Translations under genes and position numbers: made by a program
The notes under the pieces: model-generated
The model's input: the letters and a program-made list of their open reading frames with translations, nothing else
Told to the model about the DNA's origin: nothing
Databases searched by the model: none
Origin: Axinella damicornis
Taxonomy: Eukaryota; Porifera; Demospongiae; Axinellida; Axinellidae
Length of the DNA stretch: 64,000 nt
Assembly (NCBI GenBank): GCA_963931865.1
Contig: OZ007516.1
Span: 4,747,897 to 4,811,896, forward strand
Direction: 5' to 3'
Shown: piece by piece, positions 57,337 to 64,000 of the stretch
Layout: every line of letters starts with the position of its first letter
Numbering within the stretch: position 1 is the stretch's first letter

Positions 57337-60300
57337 ATGGCTCATAACATTGTTATTTCTCCAGTTACCTCTACAGGTGGCTACAGGGTCGAGGGGATGG
57401 TGAATGGTGCCAAGACCTCGTTCCTGGTGGACACTGGTGCGGCAGTGTCTCTGCTGCGGAAAGACGCATGGGCGAGGAGCAACGCCGATCGTGCGCACAC
57501 TGGAACCCTGGAACCCTGGTCGAAACCCCGACTCGTTGGTGTCGACGGATCACCGTTGCCTGTTCTTGGGTGCACGCAAGTGGAGATAGACCTGGCGGGA
57601 GAGAAGCTCCCAACAGAAGTGGTAGTGGTGAGTGCCCTAACCACAGAAGCGATTCTGGGTCTTGATTTTCTTCACAAATACAGGGCAAAGGTCGACTTGG
57701 GCGAGAAGCAGCTCTTCCTCGGTGACCGAGGATGCACAATACCGCTCTTGGAGACGAATCGACAGAACACAAACGCCGAGCACCGCGTGCGTGTTCGTGC
57801 GCTGGAGACCATCAAGTTGCCACCCAGTAGCGAGATGGAAGTGATGGCCTACCTGGAGGAACCACCGGGTGAAGGGACGTGGCTGGTGGAAGGAACTCCA
57901 GAGGAGCGAGCCCCCGCTCTTGTGGCTCGAGCACTTGTGAATGCGAACACGACGCGTGTACCTGTTCGTCTCCTCAACCCAAGGACTGAACCGGTCCACG
58001 TCTACAAGGGTGTGGAGATAGCTGTCCTTGAACAAGTGGACGTGCCATCGGAAACGGGTAACACTGTAATTGCCAATGTTGTACCAGACACCATTTCCCA
58101 GGAGAAGCAAGAGATGTTGTGGGGACTGGTGGAGACCCATGGAGCGGAGCTGGATGCGAAACGGAGGGAACAATTCTATGAGCTCCTTCTAACGTACTCC
58201 GATATCTTTGCCAGTTCCAGCGATGACTTGGGAAGGACGGCAAAACTGGGTCACAGCATCCACACTGGAGATGCCACACCCGTCCGACAGCCGGTTCGCC
58301 GCATTCCACCATATCGCAGACAGGAAGTACAGACATTACTGGATGAAATGCTGAGGAAGGAGGTCATCCAGCGATCCACTAGTCCCTGGGCCTCCCCTAT
58401 CGTCCTTGTGAAGAAAAAGGATGGCACAACCCGCTTCTGTGTCGATTATCGCAAACTGAACGACGTGACACGCAAGGACGCATACCCTTTACCTCGCATT
58501 GATGCCACCCTGGACACGCTCGCTGGATCAAAGTGGTTTAGTACATTGGACTTGCTCAGTGGATACTGGCAAGTAGAGATGGCAGAGAGCGACCGTCAGA
58601 AAACAGCGTTTTGTACCACGGAGGGCCTATTTGAATTCAAGGTCATGCCTTTCGGGCTTTGTAATGCCCCCGCAACCTTTCAACGCCTGATGGATCTCGT
58701 CTTGGCCGGCCTTCAGTGGTCTCACTGTCTCGTCTACTTAGATGATGTTATCGTCCTCGGACGTACCTTTGAGGACCATCTACACAACCTACAGGCTGTG
58801 TTCCACCGCATTCGAGATGCTGGCTTGAAGTTAAAACCTCCAAAATGTGCCTTTTTCCAACCCACTGTCCAGTACCTGGGTCACATCATCTCGGAAGAAG
58901 GAGTTGCCGCAGATCCGGCAAAGATCGAGAAAGTGGTGTCCTGGCCAGCGCCAACGTCCACGCGAGAGGTTCAACAGTTCCTGGGGTTCGCCAGTTACTA
59001 TCGGCGTTTTATCCGCGATTTCGCACGGGTTGCCAAACCTCTCCACCGACTGACGGAACGCACAAGGTCCTTCTTCTGGGCCGCAGACTGCCAGAGTGCG
59101 TTTGAGGAGCTGCGACATAGTCTTTCAACTGCTCCTGTGCTAGCCCACCCCGACTTCAGCCGCTCATTTATCCTTGACACTGACGCGAGCAACACTGGTA
59201 TCGGAGCAGTTCTGTCGCAAATAGATGACAGCGGGAAGGAGCGTGTGGTTGCGTACGGAAGCCGCGTGTTGAGTAAACCAGAAAGGCGGTACTGTGTCAC
59301 ACGCAGAGAGTTGCTGGCCGTTGTTTACTTCACACGCCAGTTTAGGCCCTACCTCGCTGGTCGCCGATTTACGTTACGTACTGACCATGGATCATTGACC
59401 TGGCTACGAAACTTCAAGGAGCCAGAGGGTCAGCTAGCGCGTTGGCTAGAAAGGCTGCAAGAGTTTGATTTCGGGATCGAACATCGACGCGGCAGAAAAC
59501 ACACGAACGCTGACGCCCTTTCTCGCTTGCCTTGTCGTCAGTGCGGTCGGGAGAGCCACGACACAGAGCAAGTGGTAGTTGCGGTCACTCTAATGCTGCC
59601 ATTTGATTGCTCTCCACAGGACCTCCGAGCAACACAGCTAGCAGACGCTACTATGGGCCCAGTGTTGAAGGCAAAGGAAGCCGGTCAGAAACCCGCACCA
59701 GACCAAGTGAAGAGCTTGGGTCCTGCTTCCCGTCGACTATTCCAGCTGTGGGACCAACTCCTAGTGAAGAACGGTTTCCTGTGGCGACGATACGAGGGGG
59801 CCGAAGACCAGGAGGTCATCCTACAGCTGGTGGTGCCAAAAGCACGGCACGCTGAAGTGCTGAAGGACCTGCATGAAGGAGTCCTAGCGGGGCATTTGGG
59901 AATTGAAAAGATGCTGGCTCGCCTGAAAGAGCGGTTCTATTGGCCTGGGCACTTCAACGATGTGCAGGAATGGTGCAAAAATTGTGCAGTTTGTACTGCC
60001 CGGAAGACACCAGCACCAAAAGCAAGAGCCCCCCTACAGAGCATCAAAACAGGCTACCCTTTGCAAATTGTTGCAACTGATATTTTAGGACCATTCCCTG
60101 AGTCCCCGGCTGGTAACAACTATATTCTGGTTGTTGCAGATTATTTCACTCGCTGGGTGGAAGCATATGCCATTCCTAACCAAGAAGCTACCACAGTGGC
60201 ACAGAAATTGACAAATGAGTTCTTCTTCCGTTTTTCCCCGCCAGAGCAACTGCACTCCGACCAGGGACGCCAGTTTCAGTCACAGCTAATTGCAGAGGTG

Positions 60301-61086
60301 TGCAAGTTGCTTGGAGTTCGGAAATCTTGCACCACACCCTACCACCCCCAATCAGATGGTATGGTCGAGCGGTTTAACCGTACGCTACTTAACATGCTGG
60401 CTACAGCAGCCACGGAACACCCCTTTGACTGGGAAAGTCACCTGCGACACCTGTGCATGGCCTATAATACAAGTGTACATCCTACCACTGGATACACTCC
60501 ATTTTATTTGATGTATGGTCGCCAGGTGCGAATGCCAATTGATGTCATGTATGGAACACCAACTCCAAATCCGACATCCCCATCCGAATACGCAGATGAC
60601 CTACGTAAGAAATTGGAGAATGCCTATCAGAAAGTGCGGGAGCAGATGGGGCACAAGCTGGACCGGCAAAAAGATCTATATGATAAGAGGGTCCATGGCA
60701 AGTTATTTGAGGCAGGAGATCTTGTAATGCTATTCTCTCCTGTGGTTCCTCGTGGGTGTCCTAGGAAACTGCATCGACCCTGGACAGGACCATTCAAGAT
60801 TGTGAATCGCCTTTCGGATGTAACCTATCGCATCCAAGATGTTCACTCACGCCGCCACCGGCTGGTTGTTCACTTCAACCGTCTAAAAGCCTGTCCCCCA
60901 AACATGCGTTTTCCTGACAATGAGCAAACTTCCTCTCCACCACAAAATCGTAATCTGCCACCAGACCCTGTTGGAGCACAACTTGAATTGGTTGACGAAA
61001 TTGATTATCCGTCTCCACCAGAACCCCGTTATCCTCGTCGCCACCATACAGCTCCTGACTACTTTCAGCCTGTTGTTTCTCATTGA
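57337..61086 (+). CDS. pol: Pol polyprotein of the gypsy element
   Basis: 1249 codons, intact, counted from the ATG at 57337; translation probably enters upstream by frameshift. Domains in order: aspartic protease (LVDTGAAVSLL, Asp about 32); reverse transcriptase (FSTLDLLSGYWQ, MPFGLCNAPATFQ, YLDD at about 466-469); RNase H (LDTDASNTGIG near 612-622, RTDHGSL); and integrase. Integrase has an HHCC zinc site (HEGVLAGH, CKNCAVC) and a catalytic triad of Asp about 915 (ATDILGPF), Asp975 (HSDQGRQF) and Glu1011 (VERF). The last two are spaced D35E. A GPY/F-type module (WTGPFKIVNRL) follows, with no chromodomain visible. The order protease-RT-RH-IN defines Ty3/gypsy. All catalytic residues are present. 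Confidence 0.92.
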   Translation: MAHNIVISPVTSTGGYRVEGMVNGAKTSFLVDTGAAVSLLRKDAWARSNADRAHTGTLEPWSKPRLVGVDGSPLPVLGCTQVEIDLAGEKLPTEVVVVSALTTEAILGLDFLHKYRAKVDLGEKQLFLGDRGCTIPLLETNRQNTNAEHRVRVRALETIKLPPSSEMEVMAYLEEPPGEGTWLVEGTPEERAPALVARALVNANTTRVPVRLLNPRTEPVHVYKGVEIAVLEQVDVPSETGNTVIANVVPDTISQEKQEMLWGLVETHGAELDAKRREQFYELLLTYSDIFASSSDDLGRTAKLGHSIHTGDATPVRQPVRRIPPYRRQEVQTLLDEMLRKEVIQRSTSPWASPIVLVKKKDGTTRFCVDYRKLNDVTRKDAYPLPRIDATLDTLAGSKWFSTLDLLSGYWQVEMAESDRQKTAFCTTEGLFEFKVMPFGLCNAPATFQRLMDLVLAGLQWSHCLVYLDDVIVLGRTFEDHLHNLQAVFHRIRDAGLKLKPPKCAFFQPTVQYLGHIISEEGVAADPAKIEKVVSWPAPTSTREVQQFLGFASYYRRFIRDFARVAKPLHRLTERTRSFFWAADCQSAFEELRHSLSTAPVLAHPDFSRSFILDTDASNTGIGAVLSQIDDSGKERVVAYGSRVLSKPERRYCVTRRELLAVVYFTRQFRPYLAGRRFTLRTDHGSLTWLRNFKEPEGQLARWLERLQEFDFGIEHRRGRKHTNADALSRLPCRQCGRESHDTEQVVVAVTLMLPFDCSPQDLRATQLADATMGPVLKAKEAGQKPAPDQVKSLGPASRRLFQLWDQLLVKNGFLWRRYEGAEDQEVILQLVVPKARHAEVLKDLHEGVLAGHLGIEKMLARLKERFYWPGHFNDVQEWCKNCAVCTARKTPAPKARAPLQSIKTGYPLQIVATDILGPFPESPAGNNYILVVADYFTRWVEAYAIPNQEATTVAQKLTNEFFFRFSPPEQLHSDQGRQFQSQLIAEVCKLLGVRKSCTTPYHPQSDGMVERFNRTLLNMLATAATEHPFDWESHLRHLCMAYNTSVHPTTGYTPFYLMYGRQVRMPIDVMYGTPTPNPTSPSEYADDLRKKLENAYQKVREQMGHKLDRQKDLYDKRVHGKLFEAGDLVMLFSPVVPRGCPRKLHRPWTGPFKIVNRLSDVTYRIQDVHSRRHRLVVHFNRLKACPPNMRFPDNEQTSSPPQNRNLPPDPVGAQLELVDEIDYPSPPEPRYPRRHHTAPDYFQPVVSH

Positions 61087-61122
61087 CTGAATACGAGACG
61101 TATTCTCCTAAGAGGGGAGCTG

Positions 61123-61543
61123 TGTAATGTAAATTGGTCGAACAGTTAATTAATGATTACATGATGTTGTTTTGAATGTAATGATCTCATTTGTGTATGT
61201 TGCTGAACTACCTTATTTGTGCATTTGGTTTATGGTATCATACTTGCTGTATATTCAGGTATTTCCTGTTGGTCTGCTGAGTTTGTATCACATGTCCTCT
61301 ATTCACTGAATAGCACTGTCCCCACAGTGTTTTCGCTGTCACCTTCAAATCTTGGTTTAACATGCACCTGTCTGTCTCTGCTGGTTTTGTAAGGTCACAT
61401 CACCTTCCACCATAATTAGGTCATGCGTTTGTATATAAGCAGACATTTCATTTGGCTATGTCATGTTCATGCTTTGCTGTTGCTTGCACCTTATAATAAT
61501 ATTTGCACAGTCCTAATTGCGCCTTACGGCGAGTGCGACTGTA
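61123..61543 (+). repeat. 3' LTR
   Basis: Same length and same sequence as 55943-56363 as far as can be compared by eye, preceded by a purine-rich tract (AAGAGGGGAG) at about 61110-61119. Confidence 0.9.
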
Positions 61544-62362
61544 CGGCTAAGATTATGGTTGAAGGCTTCATGTGTAGTATTGTGTAACTCATCATTCTGC
61601 ATTGCAGGAGAGCTGTACATGTGTTCAAGCACTGCAGTACTTGCTCAGGTCACTGAAATGCTATAGCCCTATAACAGTCAGCCTTAATTCCTTCCACTAT
61701 GAAGATTCTGATGTTACCTGTTCAAAAACTGCATTGTGTGATTGTGAATCACCTGCAATGAGGATACACAACAACATTGTCCAGTTTGTCACACTAATGA
61801 TGCATATGAAATGTGCGATGAGATTCAATGAAACTGATGAGGTGGCCAGACATCATGCATGCATTGTGGCACATGGAGCTCAGAGTGAACAACTCATACC
61901 AGGCAGTGCTATATAATAGTACTGTCTGGCATGCATGACTGTGTTAGCTAATTGTTCACTCTGAGCTCCATGTGCCACATGCATGACCGCATGGCCGCCT
62001 CATCAGTTTCATATGCAGCTATATAGGGTCCCATGCAGCACTATGAAAAACAGTGTAGCTATATATAACATAGCGATTCTGGCCTGGGAAATCCGATGGA
62101 GACCTATATATTGGAGATCACTCTTATATAATATTATTATCTTATATAGGACCATGCAGGGTGGGCAGGCCGCATGGGCCTGGGAACGAGGCTATGCATG
62201 TCCACATTGGAAGACCATGACGGGGGGGGGGGGGGGGGGGGGGGGGGGTGGGGGGGATTTAGCTTCATTGCAGGTGACTTATATAGCACACATGCAGTTT
62301 TAGAACAGCTTACATCAGCATCTTGATCAAAAAATATATTTACACGGATGTCTAACAGTCTG
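61544..62362. other. Inverted-repeat region 3' of the gypsy element
   Basis: GTGGCACATGGAGCTCAGAG (about 61866) is answered by its complement at about 61960. Around 61690-61760 a segment is the complement of 62255-62335. Read toward each other, both give similar peptides (SDVTCSKTA and ADVSCSKTA, then SPAM). A one-ended foldback-family relic (CCTGGGAACGAGGCTA) ends near 62193, and a 27-G run lies at 62222-62248. No gene is assigned. Confidence 0.5.
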
Positions 62363-62698
62363 CTAGGCATACATGGACATATAAGTCAGGTACACATAAC
62401 CAAGAGACAGCACATACAAAAAGACTTTTGTCAAAGTGCTAAACACATAGGGATATAACAATAGCATCACCCAAACAATGGCCAGTATCAATCCAAAGAG
62501 AGGGATGAAGAGCTTTGAGATGTCGAGCATTTCCACTTCTTGCTGGTTCTCAGCCACTCCAGTCGGTCGTGGTCTTCCGATGTGGACGTGCAGTGCACCC
62601 TGGTCTCCCATTTCAAGCTGTTCCAGTGTCAGGGTGTCCTCACTCAGTACTCTCCCTCGGTAAATGAACCTCACAGGACAATTCTGAGACACCTCAGA
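62363..62698 (-). CDS. Last exon of a TMUB-like ubiquitin-like membrane protein
   Basis: The exon starts at the acceptor CACTTTCAG/TCTGAGG (62698) and ends at the stop at 62363, giving about 111 codons. It begins inside a ubiquitin-like fold (VRFIYRGRVLSEDTLTLEQL, then GALHVHIGRP). After a short linker come two or three hydrophobic spans (LFIPLFGLILAIVWVMLLLY, TKVFLYVLSLGYVYLTYMS) to the end. Ubl followed by C-terminal membrane spans is the layout of TMUB1/TMUB2, which act in ER-associated degradation or receptor trafficking. The first exons must lie beyond 64000 or be displaced by the copia remnant. HERPUD-type proteins are the main alternative. Confidence 0.7.
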   Translation of the reverse strand, partial: SEVSQNCPVRFIYRGRVLSEDTLTLEQLEMGDQGALHVHIGRPRPTGVAENQQEVEMLDISKLFIPLFGLILAIVWVMLLLYPYVFSTLTKVFLYVLSLGYVYLTYMSMYA

Positions 62699-62925
62699 CT
62701 GAAAGTGGGTGCTAGTTTGGATAAGAAAATCAAGCAATGACAAGTAGCTATAGGCCGCAAATATGGTCAAGTGGTAAACACATACATTGTATTATACATT
62801 CAGCAAGCCCCCTAGTTTGTTAAGATCAATAGGATAGGTATAACTGACTTATGCCGGGTGGGCAAATGGAGTTCTTAAGCAAGAAACACAAAAAAGTACT
62901 TCACTGGTACAGTATGTACCCATGA

Positions 62926-64000
62926 ATGGGAGCACACAGAGACATTAAGACTGTGGTTGTACCGTTGAACGGGAAGAACTACCCGACTTGGAAGGTGCAA
63001 TGCCGGATGGCACTGGTCAAGGACAGTCTCTGGGGAATAGTTATTGAGACTGAGGACACACCAAACGTGGACCAAGCAGAAGCCCACAGAAAGTTCATGG
63101 CTAGAAGGGATCGCGTGCTAGAGATTATCGTGTTGGCAGTGGATCCGTCGTTGCTCTACCTGCTCGGCGAATCCCCAAACCATTTGGAAAGTGGAGGAAC
63201 AGTTCCAGCAGAAGACCAGGTCTAACAAATTGCAGCTAAGGCGAAAGCTGTTTCACTGAAACTCAAGGATTGGGGTCAGTAAGCGAACACATAAAGAGTA
63301 TGACAGAGATTTTTGAGGCACTCGCAGTGATCAGTCACGCGGTAACCGAGGAAGACCGAGTTGTAAATTTACTTGCCAGTTTACCGGGTTCATTCGATAT
63401 GTTAGTAACTACGCTTGAAGAACAATCGGAGAACGTCCCGAAGTGGGAACTCGTCACAGAAAGATTACTGCATGAGGAGCTGAAACTCCGGGAGGAAGCC
63501 CCAACACACACAGAAGAGGGTCGGAAAGCTCTAGTTGCAAACCAGAAGAATTCCAAGAGGAAAAATGAAGCCATTCACTTGCCACTTCTTCAAGAAGCCT
63601 GGTCACTTCAAGAGAGATCACAGGAAGTTGAAAAGAAGCAAACAGCAAGCACAGCTGAGGGAAGAGAAAGCTCAGGAAGTGATGGAGAAGTCCTAGTGAC
63701 TACACATGCTCCTGCTACTACATCCAGAGCGTGGATTCAGAGCTACTTGCCGCATGTGAATAATGAAGACCACTTCGTAGAGCTGAGGCAGCTGAAAACA
63801 CCACAAGTGACACTGGGTGATGGACGTTCCCCGGAAGGCACAGCTGAGGGTACAGTGAAGTTGGAGACACTATTGCCAGATGGAAGCACCACAAAATGCA
63901 GGATGGACAATGTCCCTAAGCTCTCTTACAGCCTCCTGAGCATATACCCAAAGCATCTAGTACTGGGAAAACTCCGAAGTTCGATAAGTCTGGAAGCGAA
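62926..64000 (+). pseudogene. Ty1/copia gag-protease remnant (truncated by window)
   Basis: Gag of the copia type (LNGKNYPTWKVQCRMAL, RDRVLEIIVLAVDPSLL, EHIKSMTEIFEALAVI, LLASLPGSFDMLVTTLEEQ) read over frame changes near 63165 and 63260. The zinc knuckle near 63564-63610 is degenerate: CHFFKKPGHFKRDH has lost its second and last Cys. The following protease-like region keeps VTLGDGRSPEG and NVPKLSYSLLSI, but WIQSYLPHV stands where the catalytic DSGAT box belongs. It is dead. Reverse transcriptase and integrase, if present, lie beyond the window. Confidence 0.75.

Larger units (their letters stand above)
55943..61543 (+). mobile_element. Complete Ty3/gypsy LTR retrotransposon
   Basis: Two 421-bp direct LTRs (55943-56363 and 61123-61543) surround gag and pol. 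A TGG-initial primer-binding-site candidate lies at 56388-56405 (TGGCGTAGTCGGCAGGAT), 24 bases after the left LTR. A purine tract (AAGAGGGGAG) precedes the right LTR. By eye the LTRs are identical base for base. No envelope-like third ORF is present. I found no target duplication: the left flank is aatat and the right is cggct. Confidence 0.9.

Noticed and set aside
57371..57772. Minus-strand frames across gag and pol
   Set aside because: Shadows of the intact gypsy reading frames; the plus-strand frames carry all the motifs.

Overview
The window looks like metazoan nuclear DNA, most probably from a demosponge. The reasons are short introns with clean GT/AG borders, secreted mosaic proteins built from phase-1 exons, a LOTUS/RRM/Tudor germline-type gene, and a broken copy of a beta-helix plus multi-membrane-span gene family that I associate with sponges. 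It is also dense in small foldback transposons, AGCT-rich microsatellites and poly-G/C runs. No sequence search was run, so the species assignment is inference. Exon borders were read by eye from splice consensus, reading-frame phase and comparison between paralogues.

Layout. 0.4-8.2 kb, minus: vWA gene A (8 exons). 9.4-15.5 kb: a repeat graveyard with three LINE 3' ends, several hairpin elements and an internally inverted scrap of a vWA exon. 15.9-16.8 kb, plus: a single-exon CmcI-type methyltransferase-like gene. 17.1 kb, minus: a tRNA-Thr(AGU)-like gene. 17.8-24.5 kb, minus: vWA gene B (9 exons). 26.4 kb: a scrap of the RCC1 3' end. 27.0-31.1 kb, minus: vWA gene C, which is decayed. 32.2-33.4 kb, minus: an RCC1 seven-blade propeller gene. 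34.9-46.4 kb, plus: a LOTUS-RRM-Tudor gene. 47.4-48.3 kb, minus: the 3' exon of an unrecognised propeller-like gene. 51.8-55.7 kb, plus: the multi-lesion pseudogene of the membrane family. 55.9-61.5 kb, plus: a complete Ty3/gypsy retrotransposon with identical LTRs. 62.4-62.7 kb, minus: the last exon of a TMUB-like gene. 62.9-64 kb, plus: a decayed Ty1/copia gag/protease region.

The two strongest themes are as follows. (1) A tandem family of secreted vWA proteins is made of interchangeable phase-1 exons, with mucin-like linkers of different length and a conserved 33-nt microexon. The microexon is duplicated in gene B. The RCC1 scrap sits where a block duplication would put it. (2) A foldback transposon family has shared termini (TAGCCTCGTTCCCAG...), largely private arm sequences and 9-bp target duplications. 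One member has an unoccupied paralogous site in this window, and another has shrunk to a 26-bp palindrome. A second, apparently different, pair of hairpins shares the loop instead of the termini.
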